Origin: an uncultured Acetatifactor sp.
GTDB taxonomy: Bacteria > Bacillota > Clostridia > Lachnospirales > Lachnospiraceae
Direction: 5' to 3'
Assembly (NCBI GenBank): GCA_910589655.1
Contig: CAJUTJ010000145.1
Coordinates: 10,292 to 74,291, forward strand
Length of the DNA: 64,000 nucleotides
In this document: positions 7,580-17,475 of the stretch, piece after piece
Layout of the letters: every line of letters starts with the position of its first letter
Numbering within the stretch: position 1 is the first letter of the stretch
Translations under genes and position numbers: made by a program
The notes under the pieces: model-generated
Databases searched by the model: none
What the model was told of the DNA's origin: nothing
The model's input: the letters and a program-made list of their open reading frames with translations, nothing else

Positions 7580-9832
7580 TCAATGAGAAGAGTGCCGTAT
7601 TTTGGTTCCCTTGCCGTCGCGCTTGGCCAGTTTCAGGTCATTCAAGGTAATCGGTTTCTCTTTATACACAATCTCTTCGTTATCCATAACCTTTGTATAG
7701 TAGACCGCTTCCACGGAATCCTTTGCACCCAGCTTCATGCCGCGGACACCGATGGCTCCCTTTTTCTTTTCCGGAATCTCCTCGATGAGGAAACGCAGGA
7801 AATATCCTTCCTTTGTCTGTAAGATAATATTTCGCTGCTCCGACAATGCAATGACGCTGACTACACTGTCCCCCTCTGCCAGCTTTGTGGCAGCCACTGT
7901 GCGTTTTGCCACGTCAAATTCCCCGCCGTCCACCAGCTTCATCATGGACTGGGCCGTGACAAAAACAAGCTGGCGCAGGTTTAATTCCGTCTGGCTGGCA
8001 ATGTAGACGATCTGTTCCTTCTCGGAATTGAAGTTGCTTACATTGTCTATGGGCGTGCCCTTATCACGAAATTTTCCAAAGGGCAGATCCATTACCTTGA
8101 TGGTATGCAGCTGTCCGGTATCGGTAAAGAGACAGACTTTTCCGGTGTTCTTGCAGGTGAGCACATATTTGTTCTCCCCGTCGGCAGCCTCCTTGTTTCT
8201 CTCATAGGCAGCCATATCAATAGTTTTGGCATAGCCGAAGCGGTCCATCAGGAACATGACCTCCGTCTCTTCCACTTCTTTTTCCTTATAGACGGCTTCT
8301 TCTGCGTTTTCAATGAGAGTTCTGCGTTTTCTGCCGTATTCTTTCTTATATCCGTCCAGTTCGTTCATGATGACCTGAGCCATGGAATCCCGGCGGTCTA
8401 AAATATCCTCATAGCGATAAATATTGGCCATAGTTTCCTCATGGTCGTTGATCAATGCCTCAATCTCCAGACCGATCAGCTTATACAGCCTCATTTCCAG
8501 AATTGCATTTGCCTGCTTTTCCGTAAACATCAGCTGTGTGGCCATAATCTTGGACTCTTTCGATTTGAACTTGATTCCGTCAATCTTTCCTTCCACCAGA
8601 CATGCCTTTGCCATGGCCCGGTCTTTGGAACCCCGCAGGATTTCGATGATCAAGTCGATTACATTGCAGGCTTTGATAAGCCCTTCCTGAATTTCCTTCT
8701 TCTCCAGTTCCTTTGCCAGAAGATTGGTATATTTTCTGGTGGTAATCTCAAACTGGAAATCCACGTTTGCCTTGATAATGGCTTTCAGCCCCATGGTCTC
8801 CGGCCTGCCGTTATAGATGGCAAGCATATTAACGCCAAAGGTATCTTCCAGCCTTGTCTTCTTATAAAGCAGGTTCACAAAGTTTTCCGGGTCTGCGTCC
8901 TTGCGCAGTTCGATCACAATGCGGATGCCTTCCTTGGAAGACTGATTGGAGATATCCACAATGTCCTGCGTCTTCTTTGTCTCCGCAAGGGATGCCACAT
9001 CGGAAAGAAATTTGGAGATATTGGCGCCTATCATTGTGTAAGGGATTTCGGTAATGACCACATTGGTTTTGCCGCCTTTTATTTTTTCAAATTCCACCTT
9101 GCCCCGGAGTTTGATTTTTCCTGCCCCGGTCTCATAAATATTCAGCAGCTCGTCCTTGTTGGTGACAATGCCTCCTGTGGGGAAATCCGGTCCCTTTAAG
9201 TGGCGCATCAGTCCCTTGGTGGTAATGTTTTCGTCCAGCATGTAAGCTTTTACGGCATCAATAACCTCGTTCAGGTTATGGGGCGGCGTGCTGGTGGTCA
9301 TTCCCACGGCAATACCCTCGGAACCGTTTACCAAGAAATTAGGGATTTTAACGGGCAGAACCATGGGTTCCTTTTCCGTCTCGTCAAAATTGGGTATAAA
9401 GTCCACCACATCTTTGTCAAGATCTCCTAAAAACGCTTCCTGAGTCACCTTTTGAAGCCTTGCTTCGGTATAACGCATGGCAGCGGCGCCGTCGCCCTCA
9501 ATATTGCCGAAATTGCCATGTCCGTCTATCAGAGGCATTTCCTTCTTAAAATCTTGGGTCATGACCACCAGCGCATCGTAAATGGAGCTGTCCCCGTGGG
9601 GGTGGTATTTACCCATGGTATCTCCCACGATACGGGCGCTTTTCCTGTAGGGCCTGTCATAACGGATGCCCAATTCGTGCATATCATAAAGGGTTCTGCG
9701 CTGTACCGGCTTTAGCCCGTCCCTGACATCGGGCAGCGCCCTTGCAATGATAACGCTCATGGCATAGTCAATGAAGGATTTCTGCATCTCCTCGGAGTAT
9801 TCTGTTTTTATAATTCTGCTGTTGTCTTCCAT
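7580..9832 (-). CDS. parC: Type IIA topoisomerase subunit A (ParC-like)
   Basis: 750 residues from the ATG at 9832, supported by GGAAGG 9 nt upstream; the TTG at 9850 is not favoured. The winged-helix/tower domain has the active-site region around AAAMRYTEARL (catalytic Tyr) and the quinolone region GKYHPHGDSSIYDAL, with Ser and Asp at the positions usually mutated in resistance, i.e. wild type. The C-terminal blades include KKKGAIGVRGMKLGA but the gyrase-box (QRRGGKG type) is absent: the equivalent position reads YERNKEAADGE. That favours topoisomerase IV (decatenation) over gyrase. It follows parE by 34 nt, the usual order. Confidence 0.88.
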   Translation of the reverse strand: MEDNSRIIKTEYSEEMQKSFIDYAMSVIIARALPDVRDGLKPVQRRTLYDMHELGIRYDRPYRKSARIVGDTMGKYHPHGDSSIYDALVVMTQDFKKEMPLIDGHGNFGNIEGDGAAAMRYTEARLQKVTQEAFLGDLDKDVVDFIPNFDETEKEPMVLPVKIPNFLVNGSEGIAVGMTTSTPPHNLNEVIDAVKAYMLDENITTKGLMRHLKGPDFPTGGIVTNKDELLNIYETGAGKIKLRGKVEFEKIKGGKTNVVITEIPYTMIGANISKFLSDVASLAETKKTQDIVDISNQSSKEGIRIVIELRKDADPENFVNLLYKKTRLEDTFGVNMLAIYNGRPETMGLKAIIKANVDFQFEITTRKYTNLLAKELEKKEIQEGLIKACNVIDLIIEILRGSKDRAMAKACLVEGKIDGIKFKSKESKIMATQLMFTEKQANAILEMRLYKLIGLEIEALINDHEETMANIYRYEDILDRRDSMAQVIMNELDGYKKEYGRKRRTLIENAEEAVYKEKEVEETEVMFLMDRFGYAKTIDMAAYERNKEAADGENKYVLTCKNTGKVCLFTDTGQLHTIKVMDLPFGKFRDKGTPIDNVSNFNSEKEQIVYIASQTELNLRQLVFVTAQSMMKLVDGGEFDVAKRTVAATKLAEGDSVVSVIALSEQRNIILQTKEGYFLRFLIEEIPEKKKGAIGVRGMKLGAKDSVEAVYYTKVMDNEEIVYKEKPITLNDLKLAKRDGKGTKIRHSSH

Positions 9833-9866
9833 TTGCTTTTTACCTTCCAACCGCTCTTATTTTACC

Positions 9867-11789
9867 TTACACATCCAGCTCCGCTTCCTGAGCGTGCTTA
9901 TAGATGAATGCCCTGCGGGGAGGGACTTCCGTGCCCATGAGAAGCTCCGTCATCTCGGAAGCCATACGTGCGTCTTCAATCTCCACCAGTTTCATACGCC
10001 GTGTCTCCGGATCAAGGGTGGTTTCCCAAAGCTGCTGCGCGTCCATCTCGCCCAAACCCTTGTAACGCTGAAGCGTAAAAGGGCCTTTGTGGGTTTTCCT
10101 GTATTTTTCCAGTGCCTTGTCATCATAGAGATATTCTTCTTTTCCCTTGCTGGGCATGGCTTTGTACAAAGGGGGCATGGCAATATATACATGTCCCTCA
10201 AAGATCAGCTCGGGCATAAACCGGTAAAATAAGGTCAGAAGCAGTGTGGAAATATGGGATCCGTCCACATCCGCATCCGCCATAATAATAATTTTGTCAT
10301 AGCGCAGCTTGGAAATGTCAAAATCATTGCCGTAACCTTCCGAAAAACCGCAGCCGAATGCATTGATCATGGTCTTGATTTCGGCATTGCCCAGCACTTT
10401 GTCGATGCTTGCCTTTTCCACATTCAGAATCTTGCCCCTGATGGGCAGAATTGCCTGAAACATTCTGTTTCTCGCCGTCTTCGCGCTGCCTCCGGCAGAA
10501 TCTCCCTCCACAATGAATATCTCGCACTTGGAAGGGTCTTTTGATTCACAGTTTGCCAGCTTCCCGTTGGAATCAAAGGAAAATTTCTGCTTGGTCAGCA
10601 TATTGGTCTTGGCCCGTTCCTCGGTCTTGCGGATCTTGGCGGCTTTCTCCGCGCAGGAAATAATATTTTTCAGCGTCTCCAGATTCCGGTCAAAGAATCG
10701 GGTGATCTCCTCCCCCGTCACTTTGCTGACCACCTTTGCCGCATCCTGATTATCCAGCTTGGTCTTGGTCTGACCCTCAAACCGGGGGTCGGGATGCTTG
10801 ATGGAGACCACGGCCGTCATGCCGTTGCGTACATCGGCGCCGGTAAAATTGACGTCCTTTTCTTTTAAGATACCAAGTTCACGGGCGTAAGTATTAATCA
10901 CATTGGTGAACATGGTTTTAAAACCGGTGAGGTGGGTGCCTCCCTCGGAATTGTAAATATTGTTGCAAAAACCCAGAACATTCTCGTGGAATTCGTTAAT
11001 ATACTGGAACGCTACCTCCACGGAAATTCCCTCGCTCTCACCGATGAAATAAATCACATCATGGATGGCCTCTTGGGATTTGTTCATATCCTTAATAAAA
11101 CCTACGATGCCCTCCGGTTCGTTATATGTAATTTTCTCCGGTGTTTCTTTTCTCTTGTCCTGAAAAATGATGGTCAGCTTAGGGTTCAGATAGGCCGTCT
11201 CATGGAGACGGCTCTTTACGTCATCCTCCTTGAAACGAGTTTTGTCAAATATGGTGTCATCCGGCAGAAAATTGATGGAAGTCCCCGACTCCCTCGTCTT
11301 CCCTATGACGGGAAGAAGCCCGTCCACCAGCTCTACCACGGGATTCCCTCTCTCATAGGAATCCTCGTAAATGCATCCCCCTGTCTTGACCCGCACGGTC
11401 ATACGTGTGGAAAGGGCATTGACCACGGAGGAACCTACACCGTGAAGGCCGCCGCTTGTCTTATATGCCGAATTGTCAAACTTACCTCCCGCATGCAGTG
11501 TGGTAAATACCAGACGCTCCGCACTGATTCCCTTTTCGTGCATTCCTACGGGAATCCCTCTTCCGTTATCGGTCACTGTGGCGGAGCCGTCGGCCTCCAA
11601 AGTAACGGTTATGGTATCGCAGAAGCCCGCCAGATGCTCGTCCACCGAGTTGTCTACAATTTCATATATCAAATGGTTTAAACCTTTTGTGGAGACACTG
11701 CCGATATACATACCGGGGCGTTTTCTCACCGCCTCCAACCCTTCCAGCACGGTAATGCTGGAAGCATCATAATTATCTGTTTTAGCCAT
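9867..11789 (-). CDS. parE: Type IIA topoisomerase subunit B (ParE-like)
   Basis: 640 residues. GHKL ATPase domain: EIVDNSVDEHLAGF (Asn/Glu), VTDNGRGIPVG, GGLHGVGSSVVNALS. Transducer domain follows, then the TOPRIM domain with EIFIVEGDSAGGSAK and metal-binding IIIMADADVDGSHI. The C-terminus PFTLQRYKGLGEMDAQQLWETT is standard for GyrB/ParE. AAGGAGAG precedes the ATG. Family membership is certain; assignment to ParE rather than GyrB rests on the partner lacking a gyrase box. Confidence 0.9.
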   Translation of the reverse strand: MAKTDNYDASSITVLEGLEAVRKRPGMYIGSVSTKGLNHLIYEIVDNSVDEHLAGFCDTITVTLEADGSATVTDNGRGIPVGMHEKGISAERLVFTTLHAGGKFDNSAYKTSGGLHGVGSSVVNALSTRMTVRVKTGGCIYEDSYERGNPVVELVDGLLPVIGKTRESGTSINFLPDDTIFDKTRFKEDDVKSRLHETAYLNPKLTIIFQDKRKETPEKITYNEPEGIVGFIKDMNKSQEAIHDVIYFIGESEGISVEVAFQYINEFHENVLGFCNNIYNSEGGTHLTGFKTMFTNVINTYARELGILKEKDVNFTGADVRNGMTAVVSIKHPDPRFEGQTKTKLDNQDAAKVVSKVTGEEITRFFDRNLETLKNIISCAEKAAKIRKTEERAKTNMLTKQKFSFDSNGKLANCESKDPSKCEIFIVEGDSAGGSAKTARNRMFQAILPIRGKILNVEKASIDKVLGNAEIKTMINAFGCGFSEGYGNDFDISKLRYDKIIIMADADVDGSHISTLLLTLFYRFMPELIFEGHVYIAMPPLYKAMPSKGKEEYLYDDKALEKYRKTHKGPFTLQRYKGLGEMDAQQLWETTLDPETRRMKLVEIEDARMASEMTELLMGTEVPPRRAFIYKHAQEAELDV

Positions 11790-11939
11790 CAGAAAATCTC
11801 TCCTTATAGTTTCTCAATGCTTATTCTTTTTTTTTTTGCTGTTTTTTGCTTTTTCTTATTTCGTTCCTGTATTTTTACCATGCAAAAGCATAAATCCTGC
11901 AGGAAAATATTTCCGAATTCCGCTCATGGGTCATATTTT

Positions 11940-11999
11940 ACCATATCAGCAGAAAATCAAGCGCGAACGCAGTGAGCATTTGATTTTACCTGATATGGT
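11940..11999. repeat. Dispersed palindromic repeat, copy 3
   Basis: Near-perfect hairpin: outer stem ACCATATCAG / CTGATATGGT, inner stem AAAATCAA / TTGATTTT, loop GCGCGAACGCAGTGAGCA. The inner part matches copies at 2.9-3.0 kb; the outer stem has a different but fully paired sequence. Confidence 0.75.
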
Positions 12000-12127
12000 A
12001 ACGAAAGAATCTTTCAGCGCGAAGCGCGGCAGACGCGCAGCGGCTGGATTCTTGAGTGTATTTTACCATAAACATTGCCTTTTGTAAAAGGAAAAACACA
12101 AAAGAATGTTCGATTGGGATTTGCCAA

Positions 12128-12367
12128 GTTATTGTTCTCTCGCTGCGACTCACAATCCCATGGAGCTAAAGCTCCGAATGAGAAATGCCGTATTTCAGTC
12201 ATTTCTCGGTGTGAGACTTAGAGTTTCTCTGCGAAACAGCCTCTGCTGTGAGCAGTTAGAAACTCTTCTCACACTAATTCTGCGTGATAAACCTTAGACA
12301 GACATGCGCGAAATCGCTGTTATGCGATTTCTGTGCATAGGCTGCTGTGAACGAAGTGAACAGTAAC
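12128..12367. mobile_element. MITE-like element, copy A (240 bp)
   Basis: Left end GTTATTGTTCTCTCGCTG and right end AGTGAACAGTAAC form terminal inverted repeats shared with copies at 32506 and 50298. The internal hairpin GAAATCGC...GCGATTTC (after GACAGACATGCGC) is common to all three. This copy also contains an extra hairpin (12176-12210). No transposase is encoded. Confidence 0.65.
12176..12210. repeat. Hairpin repeat with core ATGAGAAATGCCGTATTT
   Basis: Arms AATGAGAAATG / CATTTCTC. The same core and loop occur at 37000-37034 (ATGAGAAACGCCGTATTTTA) and in degenerate form near 61363-61395. Confidence 0.55.
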
Positions 12368-12461
12368 TTGGCCAAGGGACGCCTGTATACTGCAAGTTAA
12401 TAAAAGTTATCTTTTGTACGAATGTAGCAGGAAATATATAGATTAAGAAAGTTTTGCGTGT

Positions 12462-12502
12462 GCACAAAAACAAAGAATGGCTCCGTCCCCGCAGGAGCCA
12501 TT
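12462..12502 (-). terminator. Terminator of degV
   Basis: Minus-strand stem AATGGCTCC / GGAGCCATT (12476-12502) followed by the T-rich tail CTTTGTTTTTGTG. Confidence 0.75.
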
Positions 12503-12537
12503 TCCTTACTATTTGTATTTTCGTTCAAATATAATGC

Positions 12538-13407
12538 TTATACTTCAATCTTTTTGCAGCAGGCGAAAGCCAGCGCACCGGGGCCGATGTGGCAGGCAAC
12601 ACTGAGAGACAAAGGATCCACGTGGATATCATAGCCGGGAAACAGCTGCGCGATTTCCTGTTTAAAGGCTTCCGCCGCCTCTTCGTTATGTGTGTGTGCA
12701 ATCTGTAACCAGATATGTTTGTCTTCCGTCAGACCGCCGAACCGTTTCTCGATATCGTTCCGGATGGCATTAATCATCGTTGTTTTGCCTTGATTAACGG
12801 TTCGCGCCTTGGCAAAGGCATCCAGCTTATCTCCCTGAATCTGGAGTACCGGCTTTAATTTCAGCATAGTGCCGATAGCGGCGGCCGCAGGCGTGATTCT
12901 TCCGCCCTTTTTCAGATAATACAAAGTATCCAGCATAATATAAATGCTGCTGTTATACTTATCCGTCTCCAAGAAATCCTTGATCTCTTTTGCGTCCATC
13001 CCCTTGGCGGCAAGTAATTTTGCGTCCAGACAGGACTGGCGCTGGGTAACGGAGATCCTTTGGTTGTTCACTACCTGAACTTTACCCTCGTAATCCTGCG
13101 CCAGCATTATGGCCGACTGGCAGGAGCCGGACAAACCGCTGCTCATGGGGATATGCACAATCTCGTCATATTCCTTCAACAGCCTGTCCCACAATTCCAT
13201 CACGGATTCCGGAGAGGGCTGGCTGGTGCCGATCTGCGCTCCGTCAATCAGCTTTTCATAGAATTGCTCCTGAGTCAGGTCTATATCCTCATAAAAAGTT
13301 TCGTCATTGATCATAAAAGGCATGGGCAGGACATAGATGCCCATCTCTTTTGCGCTTTTCTGTGAAATGCCGCTGTTACTGTCCGTGACAATTGCAATAT
13401 TACTCAT
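12538..13407 (-). CDS. DegV family fatty-acid-binding protein
   Basis: 289 residues. N-terminal IAIVTDSNSGISQ and GTSQPSPE carry the DegV lipid-carboxylate contacts (Thr/Ser), with IPMSSGLSGSCQSA for the second. C-terminal GPGALAFACCK is the usual end. DegV (FakB) proteins present a fatty acid to FakA for phosphorylation; a fakA gene is only 2.3 kb away, which fits a FakB role though chain preference is unknown. AAGGATATT precedes the ATG. It has its own terminator. Confidence 0.9.
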   Translation of the reverse strand: MSNIAIVTDSNSGISQKSAKEMGIYVLPMPFMINDETFYEDIDLTQEQFYEKLIDGAQIGTSQPSPESVMELWDRLLKEYDEIVHIPMSSGLSGSCQSAIMLAQDYEGKVQVVNNQRISVTQRQSCLDAKLLAAKGMDAKEIKDFLETDKYNSSIYIMLDTLYYLKKGGRITPAAAAIGTMLKLKPVLQIQGDKLDAFAKARTVNQGKTTMINAIRNDIEKRFGGLTEDKHIWLQIAHTHNEEAAEAFKQEIAQLFPGYDIHVDPLSLSVACHIGPGALAFACCKKIEV

Positions 13408-13610
13408 AATATCCTTGTTTCCCTCACTTCTCTGTCATTCATTTTGATAAATTTCCCAATCCGCTTCCGGTCTCGGAACTGCAGTTCTTCACTTCCGGAA
13501 ACATTACTCTTACCGTAAATATCCTGAATCTTGCCGGCGGAATCCGCGAGGCGTTTCGTGCATGGCGGCGCCATCGCACGGAGGCTAAATAATTATAATC
13601 TATTTTAATG

Positions 13611-15668
13611 TCATATGGTTCGAAAGTCAACACTGTCTACAGCCACATTTTCTAAATGTTTTCTTAACGCTCCGTGCTCCGGCCGCTCCAGTGAAGGGTC
13701 ATCCAAAAGCAGTTTGTCAACGGCGGCAGCAGCTTTCTGCAGTACGGCCGCATCATTGTAAATATCACCGATGCGGAAAGAAAATTCACCGCTCTGGCGG
13801 ATGCCGAAGAGATCTCCCGGTCCCCGCAGTTTCAAGTCCTCAGATGCGATAAAAAATCCGTCGTTAGACCGGTTTAAAATCTGAAGGCGTTCCATCGTCT
13901 CTTTATTCTCTTTCGTGCTCACAAAGATACAATAGCTCTGGTGCGCTCCTCTTCCCACACGGCCCCGAAGCTGATGAAGCTGTGCCAGTCCAAAGCGTTC
14001 CGCATTCTCCACCATCATCACCGTAGCATTGGGAACGTTGATCCCGACCTCTATAACGGTGGTGGATACAAGAACATCAATTGCCCGCGCCGCAAAATCT
14101 TCCATAATCCGGTTCTTGTCCGCAGGCCGCATTTTACCGTGCAGATACGCCACATGAATATCGGCGGAAAGTCTGCTCTGCAGCTTTTTCGTGTAATCCA
14201 CCACGTTTTCCAGATCGTCCAATTCTCCTTCTTCCACTTGAGGACAAATCACATACGCCTGTCTGCCCGCCTTCACTTCCTTTTCGATAAATTCATAAGC
14301 TTTGGCACGGTATGCGGTATTCACCACACAATTCTTGATGGGCAGCCGGTTCGCCGGTAGCTCGTCCACCACGGAAATATGGAGATCACCATAGAGAATA
14401 ATGGCTAATGTCCTCGGAATGGGTGTGGCGCTCATGACCAGAATATGAGGTTTCTCCCCTTTTTCCGCAAGCTGTTCCCGCTGCCTCACACCGAACCTGT
14501 GCTGCTCGTCCGTCACCACCAGCGCCAGCGACTTATACTCTACCTTCCCTTGAATCAAGGCATGAGTACCGATAATCAGGTTAGCCTCTCCGGAAGCGAT
14601 TTTACCGTATGCTTCCCGTTTTTCCTTAGCCGTCATGGAACCCACCAGCAGTACCGGTTTGAATGCGAGATGCATCTTCTCCGTATATTCGCAGACGGTT
14701 TCAAAATGCTGGGTGGCCAGCACTTCCGTAGGCGCCATCATGGCTCCCTGATAGCCGTTTGCCGCGGTCATCAGCAAGGCAAGCAGAGCAAGCACCGTTT
14801 TTCCGGATCCGACGTCCCCCTGAATCAAGCGGTTCATACAGTATGGGCTGCCCAGATCATCCCGGATCTCCCCCCACACTCTCTTCTGTGCCTTTGTCAG
14901 GGGAAACGAAAGCTGCTCAACGAAGCGTATCGTATCGGCAGTCTCAAACATGGTATAGCTGTTTTCCATCCGGTCGCTGAATTCCTTGTTCTGCCGCATC
15001 AAAAATAAAAAAGAGAAAAATTCATCAAAGACCAGACGCCGCCTCGCCTTCATCAGCATCTCCATATCCGTGGGAAAATGGATGCCATGGAGCGCATCTT
15101 CCGCCCTTGCCAAATCGTGGGAACGGAGAAATTCTTCACCGTAATATTCCTCCTCGGCGGGACACAGCGAAAGAGCCTGCTTTACCGCCTTCTGCAAAGC
15201 CTGATTTGTCAGCCCTTTTGTCAACGAATACTTAGGAATCAGCTTGTCCGTCTGCTTCTCATACTCTTCTATGGAGTAAATCTTTGGCTGTTCCATGATT
15301 TTAAAATTTCCGCGAGTCTGTACGCTGCCGCGGAATATATAATAGCCCCCTTGCTTCAAAGCTTTCTTTAAGAAAGGCATATTAAAAAAGGTAAGCTGTA
15401 GATTCCCCGTGCCATCGGATACATTTACATTTAAAATATAGAGATTCCGCACCCGTTTTTCATTGGGAATCCCCGTTACAGCTCCTCTGACGGCGCAGAC
15501 CTCTCCGGAAGCGGCCTGACGGATGGAAACGGGGGAATGAAAAGTCTCGTAATCCTTGGGATAAAAGGACAACAGATCTCCTACCGTATAAATGTCCAGT
15601 TTTGCAAACAATTTCTGCGTTTTTTCGCCAATTCCCTTTAGTTCAATCATCGGCGTGCTTCGATCCAT
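13611..15668 (-). CDS. recG: ATP-dependent DNA helicase RecG
   Basis: 685 residues from the ATG at 15668, close to Bacillus RecG (about 680); a 12-residue upstream extension is unsupported. N-terminal wedge/OB domain, then helicase motifs: Walker A GDVGSGKTVLALLAL, DEQH box in VVTDEQHRFGVRQRE, SATPIPRTLA, and VI as QLRGRVGRG. It remodels stalled forks and branched DNA. It follows fakA by 93 nt, the normal Clostridia order asp23-fakA-recG. Confidence 0.97.
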   Translation of the reverse strand: MDRSTPMIELKGIGEKTQKLFAKLDIYTVGDLLSFYPKDYETFHSPVSIRQAASGEVCAVRGAVTGIPNEKRVRNLYILNVNVSDGTGNLQLTFFNMPFLKKALKQGGYYIFRGSVQTRGNFKIMEQPKIYSIEEYEKQTDKLIPKYSLTKGLTNQALQKAVKQALSLCPAEEEYYGEEFLRSHDLARAEDALHGIHFPTDMEMLMKARRRLVFDEFFSFLFLMRQNKEFSDRMENSYTMFETADTIRFVEQLSFPLTKAQKRVWGEIRDDLGSPYCMNRLIQGDVGSGKTVLALLALLMTAANGYQGAMMAPTEVLATQHFETVCEYTEKMHLAFKPVLLVGSMTAKEKREAYGKIASGEANLIIGTHALIQGKVEYKSLALVVTDEQHRFGVRQREQLAEKGEKPHILVMSATPIPRTLAIILYGDLHISVVDELPANRLPIKNCVVNTAYRAKAYEFIEKEVKAGRQAYVICPQVEEGELDDLENVVDYTKKLQSRLSADIHVAYLHGKMRPADKNRIMEDFAARAIDVLVSTTVIEVGINVPNATVMMVENAERFGLAQLHQLRGRVGRGAHQSYCIFVSTKENKETMERLQILNRSNDGFFIASEDLKLRGPGDLFGIRQSGEFSFRIGDIYNDAAVLQKAAAAVDKLLLDDPSLERPEHGALRKHLENVAVDSVDFRTI

Positions 15669-15761
15669 AATTATTTTCCCGTGCCTTTCTCTGCGGAACC
15701 GCATACATATCGGAACGAAAAAGGAAGGCAGTTTAAAACCTGCCTCCCCGGTATTCCGCTT

Positions 15762-17462
15762 TTACTCAACTGACATCACATAATAGTAGATAGGCTGGCC
15801 GCCGTACTGAAGCTCTACATCGCAGGAAGGGTGGTTTTGTACTATCTCTGCGCGGAATGCCTCCGCCGCCTCTTCCGTAATATCACTTCCGTAATATATG
15901 CTGATCAGTACGGAATCTTCATCCACCATCCGGCCGATGGTTTCCTTTGCGACGGCGTTAACTTCGCCCCCTGCGGAAAGAATTCCTTCGTCACCGATTC
16001 CCATATAGTCGCCTTTTTTGATTTCCTTGTCGTCGATTACGGTATCTCTCACCGCATAAGTGACCTGACCGGTCTTCACATTGGCAATTTCCTGTATCAT
16101 GGCCGTCTCGTTCTCGTCCGCAGACATTTCCGGCACAAAATTAATTACTGCCGTGATTCCCTGCGGAATCGTCTTGGTCGGAATCACCAGCAGATTCTTC
16201 TCCGTGGTAAGCTCCGCCGCCTGATTGGCCGCCAGAATAATATTTTTATTGTTTGGCAGCACAAACACCGTCTTGGCATTTACCTTTTCAACGGCCTCCA
16301 AAATATCCGCCGTGCTGGGATTCATGGTCTGCCCGCCCTCGATAATATAATCAACTCCCAGACTCTTAAAAATTTCATTTATGCCGTCCCCTGCGGAAAC
16401 CGCAATAAAACCGAAATTTTTAGGCGGCTCGGAAACCTTTACCGGCTCTGCCGCAGGCGGATCTATAGAAACGGGAACACCGCTCTTCTCGGACATCTTA
16501 AACAGCTTCTCCTGATGCTCCAAGCGCATGTTATCGATCTTCATATTGGAAAGTGCACCATACTTCAACGCCTTCTGGATAGCCAGACCGGGATCGTTGG
16601 TATGTACGTGCACCTTTACCACGTCATCATCCGCCACACAAACGATAGAGTCACCTATGGATTCCAGATAAGCTTTGAAATCCATTTCCGTTTTTATATT
16701 GAATGTTTTATTCAGCAAAATAATAAATTCCGTACAGTATCCGAATTTAATCTCCGCTTCCGCCTGCACTTCCATAGAAGATTTGGCTATGGAAGAGCCT
16801 CCTGCCGATGCCGGCGCCGAAATAGAGTAATCTATTTCTTTCCCCAGGTATGCGTCGTAGGCACCCTGTAAAACCTCCATCAGTCCCTGACCGCCGGAAT
16901 CCACCACTCCGGCCTGTTTCAAAACGGGCAGCATCTCCGGTGTCTGGCTGAGTACATAATTCCCGTGGGCAATCACCTTGTCAAAAAATTCGCCCAAATC
17001 GTCGCATCCGTCTTCCACCAATTCTTTTGCTTTATCCGAAACGCCTCTGGCCACGGTCAGAATGGTTCCTTCCTTCGGTTTCATAACGGCCTTATATGCC
17101 GTCTCCACCGCTTTTTCATAGGCTTCCGCCATAACCGCCATCGTGATCTCGTTATCCTCTTTGATCCGCTTGGTAAACCCGCGGAACAGCTGGGACAGTA
17201 TAACGCCCGAATTACCTCTGGCTCCTCTCAGCGATCCGCTGGAAATGGCTTTGCATATGGATTCCATATCTGCTCCCTGACCCAGCGCGGAAACCTCTCT
17301 GGCGGCGGACATAATGGTCATAGTCATATTGGTTCCGGTATCGCCGTCGGGAACGGGGAACACATTCAGCTCGTTAATCCATTCTTTCTTATTATCCAAA
17401 TTCTTTGCGCCGGCTAAGAACATCTTGGAAAGCATCTTAGCATCGATTTGTTGTAAACTCAC
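15762..17462 (-). CDS. fakA: Fatty acid kinase subunit FakA (DAK2 domain protein)
   Basis: 566 residues with a GTG start at 17462, chosen because AAGGAGGA lies 8 nt upstream; the TTG at 17483 is less likely. N-terminal DAK2 kinase domain has NVFPVPDGDTGTNM (Mg-ATP aspartates) and GSLRGARGNSGVILSQLF. Middle domain and C-terminal DegV-like domain (DUF1949/FakA C-terminal) complete the usual length. With FakB it makes acyl phosphate from exogenous fatty acids for phospholipid synthesis. The start is 14 nt beyond the asp23 stop region, so they are co-transcribed. Confidence 0.94.
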   Translation of the reverse strand: MSLQQIDAKMLSKMFLAGAKNLDNKKEWINELNVFPVPDGDTGTNMTMTIMSAAREVSALGQGADMESICKAISSGSLRGARGNSGVILSQLFRGFTKRIKEDNEITMAVMAEAYEKAVETAYKAVMKPKEGTILTVARGVSDKAKELVEDGCDDLGEFFDKVIAHGNYVLSQTPEMLPVLKQAGVVDSGGQGLMEVLQGAYDAYLGKEIDYSISAPASAGGSSIAKSSMEVQAEAEIKFGYCTEFIILLNKTFNIKTEMDFKAYLESIGDSIVCVADDDVVKVHVHTNDPGLAIQKALKYGALSNMKIDNMRLEHQEKLFKMSEKSGVPVSIDPPAAEPVKVSEPPKNFGFIAVSAGDGINEIFKSLGVDYIIEGGQTMNPSTADILEAVEKVNAKTVFVLPNNKNIILAANQAAELTTEKNLLVIPTKTIPQGITAVINFVPEMSADENETAMIQEIANVKTGQVTYAVRDTVIDDKEIKKGDYMGIGDEGILSAGGEVNAVAKETIGRMVDEDSVLISIYYGSDITEEAAEAFRAEIVQNHPSCDVELQYGGQPIYYYVMSVE

Positions 17463-17475
17463 GATAAAGTCCTCC

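Larger units (their letters stand above)
11790..12537. other. Gene-free region upstream of parE, filled with structured repeats
   Basis: No gene is supported over about 750 bp. It holds a palindromic repeat (11940-11999), a large imperfect hairpin (about 12004-12054, arms AAGAATC / GATTCTT), a MITE-like element (12128-12367) and the degV terminator (12462-12502). Minus-strand TGGTAAAAT occurs twice (near 11936-11942 and 12058-12065) and could serve as extended -10 for parE. Confidence 0.6.

Noticed and set aside
13439..13633. Minus-strand 64-codon frame between degV and recG
   Set aside because: No ribosome site, overlaps the recG end, composition not protein-like.
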